A model generated the notes under the pieces. That model worked only from the letters and a program-made list of their open reading frames with translations. It made no database searches and was not told the origin of the DNA. The translations under genes and the position numbers were made by a program. This document shows, piece after piece, positions 1 through 6,458 of a stretch of DNA of 7,479 nucleotides (its first letter is position 1; each line of letters begins with the position of its first letter). Origin of the DNA: a bacterium (lineage in GTDB: Bacteria > Spirochaetota > UBA4802 > UBA5550); assembly GCA_024224995.1 (NCBI GenBank), contig JAAENB010000295.1, positions 1 through 7,479 of the forward strand, written 5' to 3'.

Positions 1-104
1 AATGTAACCTATGCCGGAGCAATGCCTCTGCAGAACGTTCGGAACTCGCTCCGCTCAGACAGCCTCACAACCTGTAGAGGCATCACTCCGGCATAGGTTA
101 CATT
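1..104 (+). repeat. Long hairpin repeat, copy A
   Basis: Seen directly: positions 1-33 pair with 72-104 (AATGTAACCTATGCC at the left end matches its reverse complement at the right), with two mismatched pairs at 20-21 and one G-T pair at position 30. The 38-nt loop (34-71) carries GCTCCGCTCA and ends CCTCACAAC. The loop differs by one base from the loop of the hairpin at 3574-3693, which lies in the opposite orientation, and shares its core with the hairpin at 3167-3260. The window begins at the arm, so the element may extend further left. No T-run follows, so it is not a classical terminator. Function unknown. Confidence 0.93.
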
Positions 105-176
105 ACGAATTACGTTTTTCAGTATATTAAGACACGACCGACCCGGTTTAGCAGGGAAAAAAATACGGAAGAAAGT
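105..176 (+). repeat. Conserved flank of hairpin A with an element end (AAGAAAGT)
   Basis: This stretch matches, in reverse complement, the 62 bp at 3512-3573 beside hairpin C. Shared words include TACGTTTTTC, GACACGACCG, GCAGGG (151-156) and TACGGAAGAAA. The main difference is about ten bases around 142-150. It ends AAGAAAGT, one base off the AAGAAACT terminus of the other elements. Hairpin A plus this flank is therefore best read as one end of a larger mobile-type element, cut by the window edge. Confidence 0.8.
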
Positions 177-222
177 CCGAAAACAGTTTCAAATACTTCC
201 CCGGCAACCAGATCCGGGCCAG

Positions 223-257
223 AAACTTCAAACTTCAAACTTGAAACTTGAAACTTC
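223..257 (+). repeat. Five-copy heptamer tandem repeat (AAACTTC/AAACTTG)
   Basis: Five consecutive 7-bp units read AAACTTC, AAACTTC, AAACTTG, AAACTTG, AAACTTC with no gaps. Because of the C/G alternation, the middle is also partly self-complementary. It sits between the repeat element and the promoter of the 375-1868 gene. It may be a slippage-prone microsatellite. No regulatory role can be shown. Confidence 0.9.
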
Positions 258-265
258 CCCAAAAA

Positions 266-281
266 GTGAGTAACCACTCAC
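266..281. promoter_or_regulatory. Small perfect inverted repeat, possible operator
   Basis: GTGAGT (266-271) and ACTCAC (276-281) are perfect inverted arms around AACC. It lies 25 bp upstream of the -35 box of the 375-1868 gene, a position compatible with an activator or repressor site. It could equally be chance, because the arms are only 6 bp and no second copy is seen in the window. Confidence 0.3.
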
Positions 282-306
282 GAACCTTTTATTTAGAATT
301 ATTCAC

Positions 307-334
307 TTGACAAAATAGCCAAGAAGACTAGAGT
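307..334 (+). promoter_or_regulatory. Probable sigma-70-type promoter for the WecA-like gene
   Basis: A consensus -35 box TTGACA (307-312) is followed after 16 bp by TAGAGT (329-334), which matches four of six bases of TATAAT. The surrounding DNA is AT-rich. The expected start of transcription is near 341, giving a leader of about 35 nt before the ATG at 375. The perfect -35 is the main support. The -10 is moderate. Confidence 0.55.
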
Positions 335-374
335 TCCAAAAAAATATTAAAAAGCAAACATAAGCACAGAGACA

Positions 375-1868
375 ATGAAACAGATTACCCTGATAGAAGG
401 ATTAAATTACTTTCTTATAGCATTACTAATTTCCGTAACAATTATCCCTCTTGTTATATATTTATCCAAAAGGTTCAACCTCTATGACCGTATTGACTGG
501 CGAAAAGACCATGAGGGCGAGATTAGCCGGATTGGGGGAATTGCCATTTTTCTTGGTTTTCTCATCCCCTTTCTTTTCGTAATAGAAACCAAGGGATTAA
601 AGTTTAATTTGCCCATTTATATCGGCGCCATGTGCCTGGCCTTTATTACGGGGTTTATTGATGACCTGTTTTCCATAAAAGCCCGTTATAAGCTGGTTTT
701 GCAGATAGTCTGCGGTTTACTCATTGCCTTTTCCGGTCTGGAGATCGTTTCTCTTTCGGAAGTGCTCCTGCTTCCGTCATTTTTATCATTTATTCTAACT
801 ATTGTCTGGGTTGTAATTTTTATGAACGCCATCAATCTTCTTGATGGTATGGACGGTCTGGCATCGGGAATTGTTTTAATTGCCAATATCTTTGTATTTA
901 TCATGTCCCTTCCCTTATTTACGGGAAATCCCATCATTTGCGCTATGGCCATAATCATGGCCGGTGCGATCCTGGGATTTTATATATTCAATTTTCCCCC
1001 GGCAAAAATATTTATGGGTGACGGCGGCGCCTATTTTCTCGGATTTATGTATGCCACTATGCCGCTAATTGAATCCATGAAAACATCCGTTGCTACCCTG
1101 TTCTTAATCCCCTTAATTCTCCTGCTTGTTCCTATTGGTGACATTATGCAGGTTATGCTCAGACGGATGAGAATGGGTGATAATATTTTTATTGCCGATA
1201 AAAACCATATTCACCACCGTCTTATGGCTATTGGTCTTTCTATTCGCGGGATCATCTTTGTGCTGTATGTATTTACCACGATACTTGGGCTTACCGCTAT
1301 TCTCATGGTCCATATTGAAACAAAATTCTCCTATCTTCTCTTTGGCATCATTGCCCTGCTTCTTCTCTGGTCCATGTACCTGCTTAACTCTGTTGAACGG
1401 ATCCTTGAAAAGAAGATCGATGAAAGTGACGAAAATACCCGGAAGTTTATCCGGCTGAATTCAAATAATCCCATGGATATCACAACAACGGATATGGACA
1501 CTCCCATGACAAGAGGGATGTCCTTTGATCTTACGCCCATGGGCATTTCCTTTATCACCAATACCGAATGGCCCCAGGAACAAATCCTGCATATTAGCTA
1601 TCATATCCCCGGAGAGTCAAAGCCTGTTAAACTGAAAGCTATTGTTGTGTGGTCAAAGCCCATTGAAAAGAGTATGGCTTTTTTTACCGGGGCACAGGTG
1701 ATTGCCATTGACAATGAAAATAAATTTATTACCAATTTTTATTTTCAAATGCTAAAAGACATGACCGCCGATGTTGTTGATATTTCCGACACTGAGCCTG
1801 TTCGAAAAATCCACAAACGAACCTCCGCGAAAAACAAGACCGGCAAGACCGGCAAGAAAAAGAACTGA
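375..1868 (+). CDS. WecA/TagO-type polyprenyl-phosphate sugar-1-phosphate transferase with C-terminal PilZ-like domain
   Basis: A membrane enzyme expected to move GlcNAc-1-phosphate (or a related HexNAc-1-P) from its UDP donor to undecaprenyl phosphate, the first step of lipid-linked glycan synthesis. Family motifs are all present: D96-D97 with K106, N151xxN154xxDGxDGLA (157-163), FMGDGG (213-218), and HIHHR (278-282), which is typical of WecA/TagO rather than MraY. About ten hydrophobic segments fill residues 10-340. Unusually, about 150 residues follow: RKFIR (356-360) fits the PilZ RxxxR motif and DLTPMG (385-390), 25 residues later, fits DxSxxG with T for S, followed by a beta-rich stretch to about 460 and a Lys-rich tail. 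Known family members without this tail are about 320-380 residues. The cyclic-di-GMP role is inferred. The only Shine-Dalgarno candidate, AGAG at 368-371, is weak and close, but no upstream in-frame start exists. The stop lies 7 bp from the convergent gene. Confidence 0.93.
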   Translation: MKQITLIEGLNYFLIALLISVTIIPLVIYLSKRFNLYDRIDWRKDHEGEISRIGGIAIFLGFLIPFLFVIETKGLKFNLPIYIGAMCLAFITGFIDDLFSIKARYKLVLQIVCGLLIAFSGLEIVSLSEVLLLPSFLSFILTIVWVVIFMNAINLLDGMDGLASGIVLIANIFVFIMSLPLFTGNPIICAMAIIMAGAILGFYIFNFPPAKIFMGDGGAYFLGFMYATMPLIESMKTSVATLFLIPLILLLVPIGDIMQVMLRRMRMGDNIFIADKNHIHHRLMAIGLSIRGIIFVLYVFTTILGLTAILMVHIETKFSYLLFGIIALLLLWSMYLLNSVERILEKKIDESDENTRKFIRLNSNNPMDITTTDMDTPMTRGMSFDLTPMGISFITNTEWPQEQILHISYHIPGESKPVKLKAIVVWSKPIEKSMAFFTGAQVIAIDNENKFITNFYFQMLKDMTADVVDISDTEPVRKIHKRTSAKNKTGKTGKKKN

Positions 1869-1871
1869 CAA

Positions 1872-1897
1872 GGGGTCAGGGGTCAGGGGTCAGGGGT
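1872..1897. repeat. GGGGTCA heptamer array at the convergent gene junction
   Basis: Three exact GGGGTCA units (1872-1878, 1879-1885, 1886-1892) and a partial GGGGT (1893-1897) fill the gap between the two convergent genes. On the minus strand the array encodes the last residues and stop of the 1876-3126 gene (PLTPDP then TGA). Seven is not a multiple of three, so gain or loss of one unit would change that C-terminus. No hairpin-plus-T-run terminator is visible at this junction. Confidence 0.9.
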
Positions 1898-3126
1898 TGT
1901 GAACCTTTACCAGCGGCTTCTTCAATATACCGGTACATCTTAGCGGCCAGCTGTTCCCGGTCGTAGTCCCGGGCCAGTTTTCCGCATCCTTTTTGCAGCT
2001 TCCGGTATAATTTTTTATCCGCTTTGACCTGTTTTACCGTTCGAATAAAATCTTCCCTGTTTTCGGGTTCATAACAGAGCCCGGCAGTATAGTGCTGCAC
2101 GATCCGCGCGGCCTCCCCTTCCACTCCCAGGAGCACCGGTTTTTCCATGGCAGATGCTTCAAATATCTTCGACGGTATTACTGTCTTAAAGGTGTCGGAC
2201 CGTTTCAGGTTCACCAGGGAACAATCAAGAATTGATACATACCCTGCCACCTCCTCTTTGGATACCGGGTCCAGGAACGTCACGTTCCTGAGTCCCCGCC
2301 GCTCTGCTTCGGCTGCGACCTCTTCTTTTTGGGCTCCGTCTCCTATAAATAGAAAATGGATCTCCGGGTCCCCGGATAATTCTATTGAATCGATTGCATC
2401 AATAATAAAATCAAGGGCGTGAGCCATGCCGTGGGTTCCAATATATCCCACGATAAATTTATTCTCCAACCCCAGTTTTTGCAGCAGTTCCCGGTTCTTT
2501 TCTCCCGGGGTAAAAATCCCGAGATTTGACCCGTTGGTTACTACCCGGACCTTCTCCGCCGGGATTCCCCGCTTTTCCAGGTTTCTTTTAAAGGCTTCGG
2601 TTACGGCAATAACCATGGTCGACTTCCGGTATAAAAAGAGTTCCATCTTTTCAAAAAAGTCAAGTACCCGGCTTGTTTTCATCGCGCCCACTGCCCGGAT
2701 CGATTCGGGCCAGAGATCCCTGAGTTCAAAGATCCAGGGAACCCGTTTTACCCGTGACAGGAGATACCCGGTGTTGGTGGTAAAGAACTGGGGCGATGTT
2801 GCTATTATAATATCGGTTTTTACGCGCAGTCCGGCCCAGAACGCGCTAAAGGCAAAGCTGGTATAATCGAGTATTCGTTTAAAAAATCCCTTGTTTGGCG
2901 CCATATAACTCCAGACTCGGACTACCCGTATCCCTTCCATATATTCGACCTGCCTGAGCCTGTTCCGGTACCCCGGGAAAACCTTTCCCCGGGGAAAATT
3001 TGGCGCGCAGGTTATTACGGTTATTTCCGCCCCCTGTTTGATCCACTCCTTGCAGTGTTCATACGTCCTGGTTGCCGGGGCGTTTACCTCAGGGGGGAAG
3101 TTGTCAGTGATAAATAATATTTTCAT
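1876..3126 (-). CDS. WbuB-like family 4 glycosyltransferase
   Basis: A cytoplasmic, probably membrane-associated GT-B enzyme that would add one sugar to the lipid-linked glycan. Donor and acceptor cannot be read from sequence; E. coli WbuB, the name-giver, handles N-acetyl-L-fucosamine. Residues 1-60 carry the subgroup's N-terminal signature (ITDNFPPEVNAPATRTYEH, then TCAPNFPRGKV). ELRDLWPESI (134-143) is highly typical of this subgroup. The C-terminal nucleotide-binding half holds VVTNGSN (195-201), GYIGTHGMAHALD (227-239) and PSKIFEASAMEKPVLL (318-333). The 416-residue length is normal. The ATG at 3126 follows GAGAGCAGG (complement of 3132-3140), with AGG 5 nt from the start, and this ribosome-binding region lies inside a repeat-element end. 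The last residues come from a heptamer array. The fusion gene 620 bp upstream on the same strand was probably its operon partner. Confidence 0.92.
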   Translation of the reverse strand: MKILFITDNFPPEVNAPATRTYEHCKEWIKQGAEITVITCAPNFPRGKVFPGYRNRLRQVEYMEGIRVVRVWSYMAPNKGFFKRILDYTSFAFSAFWAGLRVKTDIIIATSPQFFTTNTGYLLSRVKRVPWIFELRDLWPESIRAVGAMKTSRVLDFFEKMELFLYRKSTMVIAVTEAFKRNLEKRGIPAEKVRVVTNGSNLGIFTPGEKNRELLQKLGLENKFIVGYIGTHGMAHALDFIIDAIDSIELSGDPEIHFLFIGDGAQKEEVAAEAERRGLRNVTFLDPVSKEEVAGYVSILDCSLVNLKRSDTFKTVIPSKIFEASAMEKPVLLGVEGEAARIVQHYTAGLCYEPENREDFIRTVKQVKADKKLYRKLQKGCGKLARDYDREQLAAKMYRYIEEAAGKGSQPLTPDP

Positions 3127-3130
3127 TTAA

Positions 3131-3150
3131 GCCTGCTCTCAAGAAACTTA
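3131..3150 (+). repeat. Partial end of an AGAAACT element, next to a start codon
   Basis: CTGCTCTCAAGAAACT (3133-3148) is identical to the right end of the element at 3281-3340 and nearly so to that at 3512-3750. The rest of an element is missing: coding sequence begins 5 bp away. Read on the minus strand it supplies the GAGAGCAGG ribosome-binding-like sequence of the 1876-3126 gene. It is either a remnant or one end used as a boundary. Confidence 0.75.
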
Positions 3151-3166
3151 ATTTTGTTTGTGCGCG

Positions 3167-3260
3167 GGCCTGTAAGTAGTATGGGCTCTTTGGATTGCTG
3201 CGGAACTCGCTCCGCTCAAACAGTCCTCACAACCCAAAGAGCCCATACTACTTACAGGCC
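3167..3260 (+). repeat. Long hairpin repeat, copy B
   Basis: The 27-bp arms at 3167-3193 and 3234-3260 are perfectly complementary (outer end GGCCTGTAAGTAGTATGGG). The 40-nt loop holds GGAACTCGCTCCGCTCA and ends CCTCACAAC, as in hairpin A and in the same orientation. The stem sequence is largely different from copies A and C apart from short words (TGTAA, TATG). The 72-bp flank found with A and C is absent here. It lies between two glycan genes of the same strand. No terminator T-run follows on either strand. Confidence 0.93.
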
Positions 3261-3280
3261 AGATGCAGCTCGCAATGCTA

Positions 3281-3340
3281 TTTAGTTTCTGACGTATTTT
3301 TTCCCTGTTCGACAGGGTCAGCTGCTCTCAAGAAACTAAA
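3281..3340 (+). mobile_element. Minimal 60-bp element with perfect 10-bp terminal inverted repeats
   Basis: TTTAGTTTCT (3281-3290) and AGAAACTAAA (3331-3340) are perfect inverted termini. Inside are GACGTATTTTTTCCCTG, a small stem CCCTG/CAGGG (3303-3307 with 3313-3317, loop TTCGA), and GGGTCAGCTGCTCTCA. The same end sequences bound the elements at 3512-3750 and 7282-7363, which carry longer interiors, so this looks like an internal-deletion or minimal form. No coding capacity. It is MITE-like, and any transposase would act from elsewhere. No clear target-site duplication is seen. Confidence 0.8.
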
Positions 3341-3511
3341 ATTTAACTCGGGTCTGTTTCCGAAGATATAGCCCAGGGGTTGGTTTCTACGAGACGTTGC
3401 GTGCAACGCCTTTACGGGCCTTTTCCCGTAGCACCTTCGAAAACGAGCCCCTCGCAGGGGTCGCACACCTTGCCCGGAGCATCTTCGCAAATTTGACCCC
3501 GGTATCACCGC
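3341..3511. other. Gene-less stretch with several short stem-loops
   Basis: No credible gene. It contains CGTTGC/GCAACG (3395-3408), TACGGG/CCCGTA (3413-3430, loop CCTTTT) and CCCC/GGGG (3448-3460, loop TCGCA) in close succession. It is bounded by CGGGTCTGTTTCC near its left end and TTTGACCCC near its right, ends that resemble REP-type GGGGTC words. It may be another repeat unit of this genome or a decayed structured element. A single copy in the window does not settle this. Confidence 0.45.
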
Positions 3512-3750
3512 AGTTTCTTCCGTATTTTTTCCCTGCTTCGCGGTCGTGTCTCAATATACCGAAAAACGTAATTCGGAATGTAAATTATGCCAGCCTGGAG
3601 TGATGCCTCGGCAGGTTGTGAGGCTGTTTGAGCGGAGCGAGTTCCGAACGTTCTGCAGAGGTATTACTCCAGGCTGGCATAATTTACATTCCGGGTTGAT
3701 ATACCTTATATGGCCCGCTCTGCAGGGTCAGCTGCCCTCAAGAAACTAAA
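3512..3750 (+). mobile_element. Full-length AGTTTCTT/AAGAAACT element carrying hairpin C
   Basis: The left terminus AGTTTCTT (3512-3519) is followed by CCGTATTTTTTCCCTGC. The right terminus AAGAAACT (3740-3747) is preceded by GCAGGGTCAGCTGCCCTC. CCCTGC (3531-3536) and GCAGGG (3722-3727) form an inner inverted repeat. Hairpin C (3574-3693) lies between. The right end runs into the 3' end of the fusion gene: its TAG stop (complement of 3746-3748) lies inside the terminus. No protein is encoded. It is probably a non-autonomous, MITE-like or REP-like repeat. Confidence 0.78.
3574..3693 (-). repeat. Long hairpin repeat, copy C
   Basis: The 41-nt arms at 3574-3614 and 3653-3693 pair with two G-T pairs and one mismatch. 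The 38-nt loop is, in reverse complement, identical to that of hairpin A except at one base. Aligned to A, the stem has two substituted base pairs that change on both sides (C-G to A-T, C-G to T-A) and a 5-bp insertion present symmetrically in both arms (AGCCT left, AGGCT right), plus three extra outer pairs. Pairing is thus kept while sequence changes. Confidence 0.93.
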
Positions 3751-6451
3751 TAATCAGAGTCGCAAGCTTACCACGGAACCGCACCCGAACCACCTTTGCC
3801 GCAACGAGCTTGTTAAACTCAGGAGCGTACATATAATCATCCAGTGTGATATCCTCTGCCCCGGTCATTGTTATTACAACAGAGCCAACCCTTATCTCAT
3901 TAGCGGTAATTACCGGTTCCAGGCCGGGATAAAAATGGAGATTGGCAAAAGAGTTGTACTCGTTCCGGGGATTTTTCATTGATATCGTATCAACAATAAC
4001 GATCTCTTCTTCGCCGAATTCAAATCTCCTTGAGTGAAGCGCTCCCTTTTTTTTATAGCCCGTATGGGCAGCTTCGATATGAGTTTCCATGCCGGTATTT
4101 GTTTCCCGGAGATTTACTACCCGGGCTCTTCTGCCCACCCTGAAAGCGGACCAGACCTCGGACTGTTCAAAGTCCTCTACCTGAACAGTATTATGAGAGC
4201 CCGTAGACCGCTCTTCCTGCCTGCGGCTGTTTATTTCATAGGTTGATGTTCCGGAATCAACAATAAACGGGCTGTTATTTATGTAAAGCTCAAAATTGAA
4301 TATATCACAATGGCCGTGCCCCGGGATGTAATCAGGACCGATTTGACCTATGTCTATGAGCATATCATAGCTTTTACCCCGTATCCGGCGATAGCCGGAG
4401 TCCTTGAGGCCGGGGCTGTTTTCCGGGCAGGAAATCTTTAGCTCCCGGGCATAGAGATTAATCTCTTTCGTAGTTGGCGCGATCCCAAAAGCGCTGTCGC
4501 TAAACAGGGGGATAGACCCGTTCGCGAAGGTCATCTCGCGCAGCCACTGAAGCATGAGCCCGGCTTTTTCCCGCAGCAGGTTCAGCAAGGGATCCTGTTC
4601 CGGTCCCCTCTCTATTCTATTATTTCCCATAAGGTCGATACAGCCAAGAAGCCGGAAAAGGATTACCTGGTGATACATGGGTGAAAGCTCAAAATTAGCT
4701 CCATCGGGCAGAACCTGTTCTTCCAGCTGGGTTTTTATAATGGCAGCCGCTTTTTTATAAAAACGCGGATCGTTAAAATAGTACGCCCCGTAAAGAAGGG
4801 ACAGGCCGTTTTCCAGGAGATGATTTCCCATGAGATGATACTCGGGATTTTTACACAAAAACCGGTACTGGCCATAGAGGGCCGCGTCAATTCCGGGATC
4901 GGTAATTCCGTTCCGCGCGAGGAACCGTATCCAGTTTATCCCCCGGAGCGATAGCGGGTACGGCTCCATTCCTTCATGGTTATACGCGATTGTTTTAACA
5001 AAAGAACGTATGAGGGCAAGCCCCTGTTCTACCGGAAGATCTTCCCGGTTTAAATAATCAAAATAGTTCAGGTTATAGACCCAGAGCTTTCCATACTCCG
5101 GGTAATTCCAATCGATATGGCCCTCAAAACTCTTGAAGCGGTTCAGGAACGTAAAACCGGTTCCGGCAGCCTCTTTTATTACGGAACTCCACGCTTTAAC
5201 GGAATTTGCGTCCTTCAGAGTAAGTAACCTTCCCTGCACGGAGCCTGCTTTGGGTACGGTGTACCGCGCTCCGAAGAAAGGGACTGTTCTTTTGGCAATC
5301 GCATAATAAACCCGGTACAGGATCTGTCTCAGCTTTAAGTAGCGGACAGTTCTCATAAGCAGTAACAGTTTCGTAAACACAGCGTGTAGAGAAGAGGCAT
5401 ACCTCTCCTCTACACGCAAGGTCCCAATCTCCTCAAGAAACCGCCCAACAACAGTTTCCGCGCGAAACTTCTCCGCCTCTTTCACGCACTTCTTCTTCAT
5501 CCGGTCCAGCTCACCCGTATTCGCGGCAACAGCGCCCAAACGCTCCGCCAGGCTCTCCAAAGAATTCGCCTCACAGAGAAACCCGGTCTCTCCCTCTTTC
5601 ACCAGCTCCCTGTTATACTTCCAGTCCGAAGCCAGAACAGGCACCCCGGCAATAAAGGCTTCTATGAGGACTCCGGGAAATCCTTCTCCCTCGTAGAACG
5701 TGGGAAAAAGCATAAGATCGTAGCCCGACAACATCTCGTAAATGCCTTCCGTTGCGATTCCCTTATAACAAATATAAGACGGGAATTTTTTATTAAGCGC
5801 CGTAAAAGCGGGCTCGTATTCTTTTTCTACCGGTCCGTATATATCCAGGCTAACCGCGGCTGTTCCTGTTTTCGCGTTAAGCGCGGAAACGGCAGCACAG
5901 GCAAGTTCCACTCCTTTGTCTTTAGAGACCCGTGAAAAGAAAATCGCCTTTACCGGTTTCCCGGTTTTTTTTATTTTAGGAACAAACGAATATTCCCTGA
6001 AATTGGGCAGGCAGCCCACGTTTCGAAGCCCCAGCTCTTCCAGGCGCTCTTTCATAATCATGGTCTCTACATAAATGCCGCTCAGCCGCCCGCACCTGCG
6101 TAAAAGCGAACTGCTGCGCGCAAGGAGCTCCGGGAGCCAGCCGCCAATGACAATATACCGAATATCTTTGTTATCCTTCCGGTTCCACCGGAGAAGCAAG
6201 GGAAGAAAAACCCGGAGTCCATTGATCCCGGGAAGCAGGAACACCCGGGAACTCTGCTTAAAAGCATCGCGTAATTCACGGTAAAGCCTGAAGGGGTGCC
6301 GCTTCCAGCCATTGCTGTCAACACGAAGGATCTCGCTCCGGGGCAGCTGTTTACTTATTGTTTCATCGAACAAACGGGTCTTAATTACCTGGCCGCCAAT
6401 AATGCCGCTGCCCGTTCCGAAAGCTCCGCAAATGAGTATCTTTTTATTCAT
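3746..6451 (-). CDS. Fusion protein: family 4 glycosyltransferase plus heparinase II/III-type lyase
   Basis: Residue numbers here count from a possible TTG start at 6469; subtract 6 for the chosen ATG at 6451. That ATG is preferred because GGAAAG (complement of 6459-6464) sits 7 nt before it. Residues 7-350 form a GT4 glycosyltransferase: FFSRVSKDKGVEL (177-189) and an E-x7-E motif, E262 to E270 within EGEGFPGVLIEAF. Residues 365-907 resemble the heparinase II/III (alginate-lyase-like) proteins of polysaccharide clusters: YRVYY near 385, GNHLLENG (548-555), ELSPMYH (594-600) and GHGHCDIFNFEL (717-728). N549, Y599 and H718 or H720 are the likely catalytic residues by family analogy. Such proteins usually stand alone at about 550-650 residues. 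No signal peptide or membrane segment is evident, odd for a lyase. The junction (351-363) is encoded by a palindrome. The stop lies inside a repeat element, so the C-terminus may have been altered. Confidence 0.88.
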   Translation of the reverse strand: MNKKILICGAFGTGSGIIGGQVIKTRLFDETISKQLPRSEILRVDSNGWKRHPFRLYRELRDAFKQSSRVFLLPGINGLRVFLPLLLRWNRKDNKDIRYIVIGGWLPELLARSSSLLRRCGRLSGIYVETMIMKERLEELGLRNVGCLPNFREYSFVPKIKKTGKPVKAIFFSRVSKDKGVELACAAVSALNAKTGTAAVSLDIYGPVEKEYEPAFTALNKKFPSYICYKGIATEGIYEMLSGYDLMLFPTFYEGEGFPGVLIEAFIAGVPVLASDWKYNRELVKEGETGFLCEANSLESLAERLGAVAANTGELDRMKKKCVKEAEKFRAETVVGRFLEEIGTLRVEERYASSLHAVFTKLLLLMRTVRYLKLRQILYRVYYAIAKRTVPFFGARYTVPKAGSVQGRLLTLKDANSVKAWSSVIKEAAGTGFTFLNRFKSFEGHIDWNYPEYGKLWVYNLNYFDYLNREDLPVEQGLALIRSFVKTIAYNHEGMEPYPLSLRGINWIRFLARNGITDPGIDAALYGQYRFLCKNPEYHLMGNHLLENGLSLLYGAYYFNDPRFYKKAAAIIKTQLEEQVLPDGANFELSPMYHQVILFRLLGCIDLMGNNRIERGPEQDPLLNLLREKAGLMLQWLREMTFANGSIPLFSDSAFGIAPTTKEINLYARELKISCPENSPGLKDSGYRRIRGKSYDMLIDIGQIGPDYIPGHGHCDIFNFELYINNSPFIVDSGTSTYEINSRRQEERSTGSHNTVQVEDFEQSEVWSAFRVGRRARVVNLRETNTGMETHIEAAHTGYKKKGALHSRRFEFGEEEIVIVDTISMKNPRNEYNSFANLHFYPGLEPVITANEIRVGSVVITMTGAEDITLDDYMYAPEFNKLVAAKVVRVRFRGKLATLII
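5382..5417. repeat. 36-bp palindrome inside the coding sequence at the domain junction
   Basis: GCGTGTAGAG (5382-5391) pairs with CTCTACACGC (5408-5417). After one mismatch, AGAGG (5393-5397) pairs with CCTCT (5402-5406) around a CATA loop. It encodes residues 351-363 of the fusion protein (numbered from 6469), between the end of the glycosyltransferase domain and the first lyase residues. It resembles in-frame palindromic insertions such as those known from Rickettsia, although its sequence matches no other repeat in this window. Confidence 0.85.
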
Positions 6452-6458
6452 TATTATA

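Noticed and set aside
1..176. Retron or diversity-generating element, from the structured repeats
   Set aside because: No reverse transcriptase or associated gene is in the window, and hairpins alone do not support it.
223..257. CRISPR-like array
   Set aside because: Units are 7 bp with no spacers; it is a plain tandem repeat.
3303..3317. CCCTG/CAGGG hairpin next to a T-run as an intrinsic terminator
   Set aside because: The T-run precedes the stem on the plus strand and becomes an A-run after it on the minus strand, wrong for termination in either direction. The same applies to 7306-7350.
3278..3749. Three overlapping short reading frames on both strands in the repeat block
   Set aside because: They run through hairpin arms and element ends, have no ribosome-binding site or family resemblance, and are explained by repeat DNA.
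6453..6458. TATAAT on the minus strand as a -10 box for the fusion gene
   Set aside because: It lies directly before the ATG, would give a leaderless message, has no good -35 at 16-18 bp, and overlaps the spacer after a proper ribosome-binding site.
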